NCBI RefSeq assembly: GCF_015706575.1 | Contig: NW_024037052.1 | Location: 2,170,001 to 2,234,000, forward strand | Source: Patiria miniata | Taxonomy: Eukaryota; Echinodermata; Asteroidea; Valvatida; Asterinidae | Length of the DNA stretch: 64,000 nt | Reading direction: 5' to 3' | Shown: piece by piece, positions 48,609 to 59,570 of the stretch | Numbering within the stretch: the stretch's first letter is position 1 | How the letters are laid out: each line of letters starts with the position of its first letter | Program-made: the position numbers and the translations under genes | The notes under the pieces: model-generated | What the model saw: only the letters and a program-made list of their open reading frames with translations | What the model was told of the DNA's origin: nothing | Database searches by the model: none

Positions 48609-49241
48609 CACTAGAAAAATAGGCTTAAATCATTTCCAAACGAGCGTAAAACACCGAGCAACACAGTTGTGCTTTTCAGGCCTTGCTCCATAAAGGAGAA
48701 AATACAGCCAAAAAAGGTTCAGATTTATAAAGAAAGAAAACATGATTCTTTCAAAAAGAAGAGACTAAAATTACTTAACTTACATAAAAAATTTAAGGCC
48801 GGCAGAATAGTGCTCATACGTCGGCGCCCTGGCCATAAAATCTCGCTGGGCCCCAACCCCCCGGCCCCCGGCCCATGTTGTCTCTCATTGCGCGGTGTGT
48901 GCTCAATCAGCTGGAGAGAACATAGACCGGAGGAGCGGGGAGTGGGTGACCGTGGCAGGCTCAGAAAGTGTCCCAACCATTTTGGCCAGGATTATCTGAA
49001 TGTACAATAAATAGCCTTGATATTGGGATTTGGACATTGCGCGTATTACGCGCTCAAATAACAGCACGCGCGCGCGCTGGTTTCATACAACATGGTCAAT
49101 GCATATACACGATTCAACATGACGGTTCACCATGTCATTTTGGCCGATATTTTTACAAAAAATACAGATTGTGTTCAATGTGAAGCCGTATTACGATGCA
49201 CAAACAACGTGTTATCTTCTTCAATTTGTTTTTATACCCGT
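48609..49241. other. Unassigned; 113-codon frame of doubtful status
   Basis: A plus-strand frame at 48,669-49,010 is rich in Lys and Arg in its first half and Pro/Arg in its second, with no motif that I recognise. The region also has a GC-rich patch (48,820-48,900). I do not call it a gene. No repeats were recognised here. Confidence 0.35.
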
Positions 49242-49391
49242 CATTCCGTTATTTGGACGAAAAATCCATCCAAACCATAGTGTAACCACGGTGCACCGAC
49301 AATAATAAGGAGAGTCACTTACTTTCTTTATATATTGGTTTGGATGGATCACCGATGGATTTTTCGGCAAAATAACGGCAAATTAATTCGT
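49242..49391. repeat. Imperfect foldback, ~150 bp
   Basis: CCGTTATTTGGACGAAAAAT followed by CCATCCAAACCA on the left (49,246-49,279) is mirrored on the right (49,337-49,389) as TGGTTTGGATGGAT and GGATTTTTCGG...AATAACGG, with a ~12-bp insertion in the right arm. It is probably a small MITE; no clear target duplication was seen. Confidence 0.6.
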
Positions 49392-50029
49392 ACCGTCCCA
49401 TGGTTCTCCCCAGGATTTTTTCAAACCTGTGGAGGAAGTTTTGCTCTGATTCAACAACCTGAAGCCATGGCGTGAGATTCGGGGCCCACTTTTCAAGGGC
49501 CCCAGACAGTTTTGAGACAAGATCTTGTAGCTAGCCCCTATTTTTGTAATTAAAGAAAAAAGTCAAAATTGTTAACTTATAAAAAAAAATCAACATTTCA
49601 AAACCTGTGTTAAAGCTTTCTGAACTAGAAAGGTATGGTTTACATTTACAAGTAAGTTTCAAATTAAGAAATTAAGGTGAAGAAAAAATCTCTTAAATTG
49701 CTTCCGATTACATGCCTTTCAAAATAGCGTCAATAGGTCGGAAAAATTATTTCGCCAATTTTTTGGGGGTGCTGATTAATAGAGCATCATAATAATATTA
49801 GTATAGAGCAAGGAATCATGTTTACTTTGTGTCTGGATTATTTTCATTTGCGCCACGAAAATTAGCAAGAGTGGCCATCAAAAGTGATTAAAACTTGCCT
49901 CACCTAATTAAAAATATTTTCGAGGAGGGTGATTCCACTATACTTAACATACATCACGGCCGCTGGCGCCACCGACATTCAGTCCGGGCCGGCCGTACAT
50001 CGCGCCGTGCTTACGGCGCAGCATGTGTA
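49392..50029. other. Unassigned intergenic sequence
   Basis: Mostly AT-rich with no open frame of note. The last ~60 bases (49,960-50,025) are GC-rich and contain GGCGCC and GGCCGGCC palindromes. Nothing else supported. Confidence 0.35.
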
Positions 50030-50325
50030 AGGCCTGTTACAACTGATAATGTAGTAACCCACTGATTATGTATCACCAACCGATAACGTCACACAAATTG
50101 ACCGATTGTGTAATAAATGTTACTACACTATCGGTCAATATTTGTTACATTATCGGTTAAGACCGATAATGTCACAACTGATAGTGTAGTACATTTTGAC
50201 TACACTATCGGTCAATTGTTGTTACATTATCGGTTAGTGATACAGTATCGGTCAATTTGTGTGACATTATCGGTTGGTGATACATTATCCGTTGGTTACT
50301 ACATTATCATTGTAACACGGCCCAT
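50030..50325. repeat. Palindromic cluster of 14 ACCGATAATGT-like motifs
   Basis: The 11-bp motif AC(C/T)GATA(A/G)TGT or its reverse complement starts at about 50,042, 50,061, 50,079, 50,101, 50,125, 50,147, 50,162, 50,177, 50,203, 50,224, 50,242, 50,264, 50,282 and 50,301. Most spacings are 18-22 bp. The first four are plus, then two minus, two plus and six minus, so the whole forms an inverted repeat ending in GGCC(G)TGTTACAA on each side. It may be a foldback transposon built from short internal repeats; no target duplication is evident. Confidence 0.85.
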
Positions 50326-51644
50326 CCCACGTGGCCGAAAATCTTGCACTACTGCAGAAACACGCTACGATGTTTATTGTTACGCCACAAGTTTGAGCTT
50401 GTCGTCATTTTAATGGAAAGCACATACACAGAAAATAAAGATCACGTTGTGTGAATTAATTCGCAGAAACTCTTTTTCTCCATCGATGTTTGTTTGGTAT
50501 TTTAACGATCCAACTTCGGCCGACGGCACAACATCATCATGGATACGACGTTTGTATAGGTAGTAGTCACTGGTTCCAGTCCTTTATCATAGCATTGATT
50601 CCGTTAGCACGCGAAGGGAACCAGTGTTCCATGCTGTATGCGTGCGCGCTGTATGCCTGTCAGCTGGTGGTCGACAGAACCCGTCATCGTGTGCATTATG
50701 TTCACACATGCATCAGAAAAAAAACAGGATTTTTTTAAAAACATTTTGCATGTCAAGGTGTAATAATGACGTATGTAACGATTATATTGTGCATTTTAAT
50801 TGCGTGTATAATAACTATATTGTGCGTATCGGGGGCCGAAAAAAATGTTTGTACGTGGGGAGAACCTTGCCGGCAGTTGGCCAGGCGCACATGGGTGCGT
50901 TTGTGCAAAAATAATCGTACTTCATGTAGTTTGAGAATTCAAGTGTTGAGATCGTCGCGATTTTTGCCCGTTTAACAAAGGTATGTTTGTGTCAAATCAT
51001 GGTCAGTTTCAAGTGTGGAAAATGGTTTATGTTCGTGGCAAATAATTAAAAGTACTTGAAATGTTTGAAATTTGTTCATTTGAAATGATCAATATCAACC
51101 TTCAAAATGGCAATAAAAAAGTTTGAGGTCGGCAATTTTGCCAAAAAAAATCGAGGTCGGGTTACCGTAAACACACCATTTATTTCGGTTTGGCCTAAGG
51201 TTAAATACGGTATATTCCTTAAGAATGTTGTCCGGCTCCCAATATGCTTCAGTTGGTCACTTAGTCATAATGCAGATTTTAGAATGGACAGACTTTCTCA
51301 GCTGCTTCTGACCATCAACAGATAGATGTTGGTATCGTACATGTAGGTATCTTTGCGGCATTTATGGTGGCCATCTATTAAATAAATACCCAAAATCTTA
51401 CAAATATTGGATCCACATTTCTTTTTAAGCTCTGGCAGGAGCCTCTACATGTCACTTGGTGGTCGGTCTGTCGGTTGGTCGGTCTGTCTGTCTGTCCCCG
51501 AAAATTGACCAACTTAATATTTGTCCAAAAAATAATTGACTAAAATGCCGTACCGTGGCCATAATATGCACTCTTTCGGAGAGTTTTCTGAACACTGGCT
51601 TTGTTTCGATTGATGCGCATGCGCGTCTATTTTGCCTATTTATC
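50326..51644. other. Unassigned intergenic sequence
   Basis: Several open frames of 69-98 codons occur (for example 50,490-50,738 and 50,624-50,914) but overlap in different frames and show no known motif. At 51,424-51,510 a GGTC/TGTC-rich stretch with CCCCGAAAATTGACCA resembles pieces of the palindrome arms (31,640-31,780 and 45,410-45,500), so it is a dispersed repeat fragment. Nothing else supported. Confidence 0.35.
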
Positions 51645-52237
51645 TGTCCACGAAAATTGACCAAAATGAGCCCCCTAAGTTTCCTATAAAATATAACTTC
51701 CAAACTGAAAAAAGCAAACCAAATACATTTAATACTTACAAACATTGTTTGTAACAATTCGGAAAGATGTTTATGAGAAGTTTGTAAATGGAGGCAAACT
51801 ATGTGCAGTAATGTTATAGTCTCGTGGTATATACCGCGCTATACAGGGTGGATTTAAAAAAAACCGAAACCGAGATATTATTGCTAATTGGAACAGAAGT
51901 AGGGCACATGTGAATCAAAGGGACATTTCCTCTGTTAGGGTTGAATCTTTTCTTTAAAATGACACCCTGGTCATGTCATTACATACACGATTGACTGAGC
52001 AGTGACCAACTTTATGAAAGGGTCTATTTAGAGACTTGCGCCACTTTTCTTGGTGAAATCTCTTTTTCCCCACCTGCCTTGATTGGCAACCGTACCCTTT
52101 GGTTTACATGTGCCCTACTTTTGCTTCAATTAGCCATAATATCTGAGTTCCTTTTTTTTTATCCGCCCTGTATAGCACGCTTTATTTTATGGGAGACTTA
52201 GGGGTATATTTTGGTCAATTTTGGGGGACAGACTAGC
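51645..52237. repeat. Inverted flanks around the TA-flanked foldback
   Basis: CTGTCCACGAAAATTGACC and the following CCCCCTAAGTTTCC..ATAAAATA (51,645-51,700) recur in reverse complement at 52,183-52,237. These flanks embrace the 51,844-52,170 foldback, so an older palindrome surrounds a TIR element. The ATTGACCAAA phrase also occurs in the big palindrome arms, which marks a dispersed family. Confidence 0.6.
51844..52170. mobile_element. 327-bp TIR element flanked by TA (Tc1/mariner-like MITE)
   Basis: The ends are CAGGGTGGAT and, reading from the other end, CAGGCGGAT-type (CAGGGCGGAT). Inverted similarity continues about 70 bp inward through GAGATATTATTGCTAATTGG and TAGGGCACATGT. TA lies immediately outside both ends (51,842-51,843 and 52,171-52,172). 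A TA duplication fits Tc1/mariner-type transposition. There is no transposase; the arms differ at several sites, so it is not very young. Confidence 0.7.
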
Positions 52238-53361
52238 GCAGCGTGATTTTCGCGTGGGACGGTTGCCAGGGCTTGTACGCACAGTCTCCGGTCAACATTA
52301 CCGTCCGGCCGGTTGCACGGTGAAATCATTTGTGCCGGCGTGGTGGTACCCCGAAGCACACGGTTATTTATTGGCACTGTTGCGGAAAGAAGCACGGCCT
52401 CGCACTTTTGGGCGTCGCATTTTTCAGCTCTGGCAGGAATTATTTTGATAGATTTCATGCAAGACTAACATGCGAAACGGCTAGCTGTGCAGTCGCACTT
52501 GTTAAATTATCCTTTATCCTATTATTATTAAAAGATCATACGGTGTCTGCACTCTGATGTCTGTATGTCTGTCGGTCTGTCTGTGTGTCACTGTTTTTGT
52601 GTAAAAGGCCTAGCGTGTGCACAAAATGCAATGGTTATTTTGTAGGTGTCCAGGCAGTGTATAGGCCTATGCATGTCCTGTGCTATGATTTGTCTCTGGC
52701 AAATATCAATACAAGAGAGGGACTGATCAGTATTTAAAAACTTTGCAGTTGAAATGCTTGAAAGTTGCCTTCATGAAGTGATTTTGCGTAAAGACAAAAA
52801 CAGGGGTTTATTTTTAACCATGTGTTTAAGTATCGCCCATGCACAAAAACAATCAATCGTTTTAAATGGGAGCTAGCTATAGTTTGGTTCCCTGACCAAA
52901 ATATTCTGACTATTTCTGAAATTCTGAAGAATATCGGCACGGGGTTTCCGAAACGTCCGAAGTTTGCATTTCGTCGACAATCTCGGATAGCGCCCGGGTA
53001 TATCCGGGTATAAATAAAAGGTTTTATTTACCTGCCATCATCATCACAAAAAATGTAAAAATGAGTCGATAATTGATATTCATTGATTTCATATATAAAA
53101 CTTAATATCAATGGCGATTCTGCACATCAAGTATATATGCACTCAGATCGTACGTCATGTACTACAGGATGTATAAAGAGAACTCGGAAACCCAGATGTA
53201 AATGTAAATCATATAAAAAAAAATCTAATAAAAATTGTCACATAAGTTCAAAGATCATGTAAAACGCCCTTGTGTCTTCTCTCTAATGATACCTTGAGTG
53301 TGTCTCTCTGGCCGCGGATGACTGAGCATTCGTTATTATTCTGTCAAGGGTCAAAACCTGT
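52238..53361. other. Unassigned intergenic sequence
   Basis: A GC-richer part at 52,240-52,430 has an open frame (52,221-52,448 plus), and the stretch near 52,408 (GGCGTCGCATTTTTCAGCTC) echoes the dispersed repeat in the palindrome arms. TGTC-rich simple sequence lies at 52,557-52,590. No recognised gene. Confidence 0.35.
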
Positions 53362-53380
53362 ACATTTAGCAGTGTTGTAG

Positions 53381-53512
53381 TCGAGACCGGATAGTCCGAG
53401 ACCAAGATCGAGACCTGAAGTTACGAGACCGAGACCGAGACCAGCCCCTTCAAGGCGGACCGAGACTGAGACCAAAATGGTCCGAGACCGAGACCGAGAC
53501 CGCGGATAATAA
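53381..53512 (+). repeat. Left subterminal GAGACC array
   Basis: About a dozen GAGACC or GAGACT units, in pairs and triplets (GAGACCGAGACCGAGACC), are spread over ~130 bp just inside the left terminus. Subterminal short repeats are common transposase binding sites in hAT elements; that role here is an inference. Confidence 0.85.
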
Positions 53513-55200
53513 ATAACAATAATCTAAATAAACAACAAGACACTTATTACAGCTGAACAGTCTGTCTTTGAGATGTTGATGTTCATGCGGATGTGAAGGA
53601 AGTGACTGAAAGTTAGGAATCACTTGTACCTGTTTAATTGTGTCATGCGAGTGCTCTTCGTGTTTGCTTCATGCCATAAATTACAGCATGGCAACAGAAT
53701 TTGTTATTGTCACAATTAATTAAAAAAATTGGAAACAACCTAATTTACAGAAGGGGAAAACCTTAGTTGATGAACTCCATATATTTTTGCCACTTTTTTT
53801 TGTAAAATTGTTTAACTACTATAAAGTGTAAATCTGATGAAGAAACTCTAACTTAGGAGTACGACAATTTGAACTAGTTTTTGCAAAACTTGAACATGTT
53901 GAAACTTGACAAAAGTAAAACGTTAAAGGTGGATGTTTCATCTGTTATAGGAACTCGGACCCTAAACTCCACAGCTACCCCTTGGTTTCAGCAATGACCA
54001 CTAACGGATATTTAAATGCAACTTTAATTTTACATTGGACCTCCTTGTAAACCTGATTCGAAAAAAATTTGGAGCAAGAAAATATTGATTTATTTTTTAA
54101 AATTTCAGTCATGGAATATAGATTTGTACATGTAGACCAAAATATTGAGAGATGGTAGCCAGATATGGATTGGTCTGCCCCCCCCCCCCATCCCTCTTTG
54201 TGATTCTCCTTCCAACCCTGCATGTTTGTGTGTCCCCTACATGCTTGTTTCTTGTTCCTCTGTCATTTACCTCTGAAGAAGGCCTGGCTAAAGCTGAAAT
54301 GTAATGCCACTTTATTTTTGTTTAATGTCAATAACGTTACATATACTATAGAAGTTTGATGAACCCTATTTGCCTGATCTATCTTACGTTAATCTGCCCG
54401 CCGTCATCATCGTCATTAAGCTCATTGAGAATATGGCCGACACAATAGAAGGGCGCAGTCACAAACTGAATGTGGTGGGCGAATGTACTTTTAGGATTCA
54501 TGGCTCAGTGCGCACGCCTCTCTGTGTTTTGTACCGTGTCATCGTATCGCCCGCATCAGCTACTTTGCTGGGCAATTTACTTGAGTATTTTAGTGATTAA
54601 CAAGTACGACATATTGCCAATATATTAATAGTTTATTGTGATGGCCGTAAACAGCATATAGCGATTAATGGAACACAATTCTTTTCGACTCATTGAAATT
54701 TTGGGAGGAGACGAGGCAGGCAATTAGACTCTATTTTTGTGTGACTATGGCAGTAGCTCAATTTGTGTTTATCACAGATGAAAAGATGAATACATGGCGA
54801 GTCAAAAAGAAAGTGACCACATGATAAAAAAATGGCATGCTCCATTTCGTAAAAAATATAATTGGGATAAAAAACATGTTATTGAGTAGTAACTGTGAAC
54901 ATTTCATGTAATTTGCATACTCTATTCCCAAGTCGTGTCTATTTTGATAAAGAGATCACAAAATTCAGCTGTCCACCACTAATACCAATTTAACAGTCTA
55001 CGAATTGATAAATATCCATTAATAAATATAATGAAAAACTAGAGCTGTATGTCTGTTTGCAAACAGAACACAGGGCCTTTTCGCATTTTACAAATATTTG
55101 TTTCGTTTGTCCTTTTGCAGTCACTTTTCAGAGTGCTTCATACAGTTAAAGGTTGTTCAAAACACTTAAAATAATTCCTAAAGTATAATTTTATCAAATG
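53513..55200. other. Interior of the hAT-type element, no coding recognised
   Basis: AT-rich sequence with short frames only (for example 53,975-54,223 minus and 54,370-54,600 plus), neither with a known motif. A C12-14 run lies at about 54,178. At 54,272-54,302 CTCTGAAGAAGGCCTGGC is followed by AAGCTGAAATG, a phrase resembling the 3' ends of some Penelope-like or other retroelements; this is weak evidence. Confidence 0.35.
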
Positions 55201-55218
55201 ATGTCACTTGCCCTGCAA

Positions 55219-56733
55219 TGACGTCATCCTTAAGACCCTTCTCAATGCACATTTTGTCATTGTGATTTTGGTTTGAACCAAGTTTAATGTCAATCCGATG
55301 AAAGAAATTGTGCAATTTGTGGAAGCAGAATAAAATTATAAATATCTAAAAAATTATAAAAACCAAATGATGACGTCATCGTGACGTCACTTTAAACTTT
55401 GTATACTAGTACCATTATTTACCTACCCACTAAGTTTCATGACAGTCAGACCTTTCCTTATATGTATTTTAAAAAATCGCATTTTTTTACGTCATAATGA
55501 TGTCAGATATTTTTTTCAAAATTTTGTGCAAATTTCATTTACCTAACAGACCAAATACACAAAGAATTTTGAATTTTGCATGTTACGTTCATGAGATATG
55601 GCAAAAAGGTCAAAAACTTCAAATATTCATATAAAATCTCCGGATGACGTCATCATGGCGTCACCTAATTTTTTTTTACGTATAACACATCCCGGTCTAG
55701 CCACATACCAAGTTTCAACCCAATTAGACTCACAGTTCTGTAGATATAGGACTTCATAATATGCACGTAAATTTTCAAAAATCAATAAAAAAATAGTTGA
55801 TGACGTCATCATGACGTCATAGTCTTGGCATAATTTTTGTATGAGGGTCTTTCTTTGCTGTAACATTGATGACGATTCCAGATCGCCAAGTTATAGAAAT
55901 GGTGGCTTGAAAAGGTGTACAAAGTCAATGGGCTAACACGTGTACAAAGTTAACGGGCTAAAAAAAATGCAGAAAAATTGTACCTTTAAATTTGTAATTT
56001 GCCTTTGAACTGAAACTTTTTTATGAAATATTACTTGATATTCTGAACCTTAGGTATATGTTCAATCGAATGACAGCGCGAAAAAAAAATACGATTTCTC
56101 TTTCCTTCTCATAGTAATTCTCGGCTGAAGTTCAGAACTACTCAGTAAGATATCAGTGTTGTATAGGAAAAGACTGGTGGAAAATCCCACTGCAGAAAAA
56201 CTGCACCTTTAAATAAGTAACATAGGGCTTTTCGGCATTATGATTTTTTATTATACGTCCCTGACTATGCGCATGCATGAACATAAAATCTGTCAAAGTT
56301 AGCCGAAAATCGGCTAAAACGGTCACTGTGATGTGGACAGGATTTGACCTCGGCAACACGTGCTCTGCAGGCTGACTGTATGTGCGTAACGTACGTGTAT
56401 GTACATGTACATACATATAAATATAGACGTTCTGTGCATGTTTTAGAGCAGAGGTATTGTCAACCTGAAGTTTTAAGAAGTTCTAAAACATAAAAACTGC
56501 CATGGTTGATTTTTCAGGAATTTTCAAATGAAAAAAAGGTATTTTTATTATAACTTCTGGTCTGATGACGTCATTTGCCTAAAACTTCGCACACGTCTTA
56601 AGTGGGTCAAGGTCATTATATACACCAATATTTAGGCGATTCCGACAAACTTCGCCACAGACATCTATTCAAAATACATTTTTGAAAATGTTCAACCTGT
56701 CGCTAGAGGGCGCTCGAAGATTGCATGACGTCA
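55219..56733. promoter_or_regulatory. Cluster of CRE-type TGACGTCA palindromes
   Basis: Perfect TGACGTCA octamers start at 55,219, 55,371, 55,382, 55,645, 55,801, 55,812, 56,566 and 56,726, often as TGATGACGTCATCA, with more near-matches between. The octamer is the consensus site for CREB/ATF bZIP proteins. Phrases of the type AAGTTTCANNNCAA recur between sites, so the cluster may be a degenerate repeat array rather than a selected enhancer. Function is unknown. Confidence 0.45.
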
Positions 56734-57097
56734 TCGGTAGATGATTTAAAGAATATTAAATTTAATTTTGTCAGCGCGATAACTTGAGATATACTTTACA
56801 TATGAACTTCAAATCTGGTTTGTGGATTGTCCTTGGCAATCCTAAGAAGCCTATCGCATTGGGGGTCGATAGGTCAAGGGTGAAGGTCACAGTGGCTAAA
56901 ACAATAGAAATCTTGTATTTATTCTGAGATCATAGGGATTAGGGATTAATTCATATAAAACCTACAGAAGACACTAATGCTGTCAATGAACGTTCCATGT
57001 GACCAAGGTACATGTAAGTTGATGTTAAAAGAGTGGTGTTATGTCATGAAAACAGTCAGGGTTGCGGGGCATTTGTGTTTGTAAACACAACTGACTT

Positions 57098-58573
57098 GTT
57101 GAGTGGTCGGGCACAACCCGACCACTCTTTGGATTTGTTGCGATTAATCTTTCTTTCTTCCTTTTTTTTTTTTTTTTTTTTTTTCTGCAAAGCACGTTTC
57201 CGCGTGTTTTCTCCTAAACGGCATATGATATGAGCTTGTAACTTTTAACATATATTGACCCTCATTCCGAGTGGTGCATATTACAATGACATCATTATGA
57301 CGTCATCGGGTGTCAAATTACAAGCGATTTTCGTTGAAAAAATGACGATCTTCTTTCATCTATAACTCTCCAACAAAATAATCAATTATGCTCCAACCTT
57401 GTAATCAGATAGACCATAAATTGATAAACATTTTTGTAGTGTACGTGAACTCGCTTTACCTTTACTTCCGGGTCTACCGGAAGGTCAAAGTTAGGTGAAT
57501 TCAAAATGAAGACATTAGCCTGAAATCGAAACAAAGCACAATTTCTTCCAAACAGTTTACGGTATGATCATAAAACCTAGTGTAAACTTGTACCATGTTA
57601 CTATTGTTACGTAATCATGGCGTCATCAGGTATCAAATTACAAGCGATTTGATTGCCGAATTGACAAAATACTTTGACCTATATCTCTTGAACTAAATAG
57701 AGTATCGTGTTCGTTTTTTCCCGAGGTTGTAAACGGTGCCTTGAGCAACATTTCTTATTCCCGGGCACAAAACTGCTTGACCTTTACTTCCGGTGTTACT
57801 GGAAGTGCAATAGAAACTGAATCTAACTCTAAAACGGAAACATTTTACTACAGACAAATACATTATGGAAGTGTTCAATGAGAAATGCCAATCACAAACA
57901 CATAATTTGGACGTCATCCACGAAAGGGCGCCCTGTAGCGGCACATCGAAAACAGTTTAATCTTTTAAAATGTTAAAACCCTCAATCAAATTTGTATAAT
58001 ATATTGCCCCTATATATCTCGTGAGCAACCACAAATGAGTTTGCAAGGTTTCATAATCATGACATCATCAGACCGGAAGTTACTGTAGGGAGAATTCCAC
58101 AATGATCATTTTATGTTGAATTTAAATCCATCGTTTGATCCCTGTCTCATGACTTTGTTTTTTGCCCCCCCCCCCTAAAAATGACATCTGTTACACTTAA
58201 TATGGACCTTTTGCTCCCAAATACTGTGACGTCATCAAACTGGAAGTTAGCTGTTAATATTACATACACTTAATTTTCATGTTTCCATGCGTTATTTTTA
58301 CTGATTGATAAACAAGTGTCCTCCCTTCCCTGTTTTGACTGATGACGCCATCAAATCGGAAATAACTTGTACGTGTACCCAATTGTTTACTTAAATTTGT
58401 CATTCCTTAAAAGACGCATTCTTTTTGTACAAAATAAATGGTACTGGAAATGTGGAAGTTCTTGGTCCTTTTTTTCTGACATAAACATGTTCATAACTTA
58501 ACTGGACAGTGTCTAATGAAATTGTTGTCTACTTGACCACTCTGCGTTTGTAACAACAAACGCGAACCTATAG
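57098..58573 (+). repeat. Left arm of 3.9-kb giant foldback
   Basis: This arm is mirrored by 59,571-61,030. The outer tip is itself a hairpin (GAGTGGTCGGG, CACAA loop, CCCGACCACTC), and the inner tip is a hairpin too (GCGTTTGT, AACA, ACAAACGC). Internal landmarks TTACTTCCGGGTCTACCGG, AAATTACAAGCGATTT and GGCGCCCT all have inverted partners. The arm includes a ~70-bp block near 58,165-58,240 missing from the right arm. Short frames such as 57,693-57,944 (minus) and its partner 60,183-60,410 (plus) are consequences of the mirror; no known protein. Confidence 0.9.
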
Positions 58574-59570
58574 TTTAATTTTAATTTCAAACGACAGTAA
58601 TTTGTCTTATATTATTGAAAATGAAGGCCTATTCTCTATAGGCTGACTTCTTCATACTTTAAAAGGAATAGAGCCAATTGTTGTCTTCATACTCATTAAT
58701 CAACGACTGAATCACCCCCTTTATCAGTACCTCAATGTCTCGAATCGTTTGAATACTTTTACTTCTAAATATCATTGCTCCCTGTGACTTTCGGATCAGG
58801 AAGATATACATGGAGTTAACACACTATGAGGTCTCAGTATTAAGCTTGCTTGTTAGCCGCGCTTGTCTACTGGCATTGCATTTAAGTGCAATATCATCAT
58901 TAAAAATCCACGATGGAGGAAAATCATTAAATTCATATTAAATATAATATCAACAATACTGGCAAGCAATGAGGCAAAAAGCAAGCACTTAATGACTGTG
59001 TTCTTTTGTTTTATAATCTGGCGGTTATTATAAATGACAACATAAACAAAGAAAGGCTTCAGTGATCACGCTTTTGGGTGAAATTAATTGTCCTTGAGTA
59101 CGGCAGCCTTTATTATGGGGATCGGGCACCACACGGTCGCTGTTTTATATACATGTATATAGGGTATATTCTTTTAAAATTTCAGGGATTATTATTAAAT
59201 CACTATAAAACCCATATCCACCTGATGCCATTTTAATAACCCCAGAAGAGTGGGGTTTTTTTTGCCAAAATAAAGAATGTACATACCCATCTTTTGCTGA
59301 CCTTTGTTTTTGTGAGCGGAGCGTCTATTTGGGAAAAATGGCGAAATAAGCCCAAAATGAGAATCATTTGTGTTTGCAGTAAAAAAAAAAAGGAGTCAAT
59401 AATTTTACGTTGACACACAATTTTGGACAAACGGTCTCTTGAAGGGGCAGGGACACTTTCCATAATTGTTTTGGGGAAAAACAGAAGTTACAAAATATTT
59501 CAACAGTTATGTAAACTTATGCGTCGAATTTTGTTTTCGGAATTTTGCCTTAATAGCAGTCTAAAAGTAA
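58574..59570. other. Spacer of the giant foldback
   Basis: About 1.0 kb of unique AT-rich sequence lies between the arms. One minus-strand frame (59,233-59,463) shows no known motif. No transposase or other repeat was recognised. Confidence 0.45.

Noticed and set aside
48669..49010. 113-codon frame, Lys/Arg-rich
   Set aside because: Compositional bias, no motif, no partner copy, no splice or poly-A context. Not supported as a gene.
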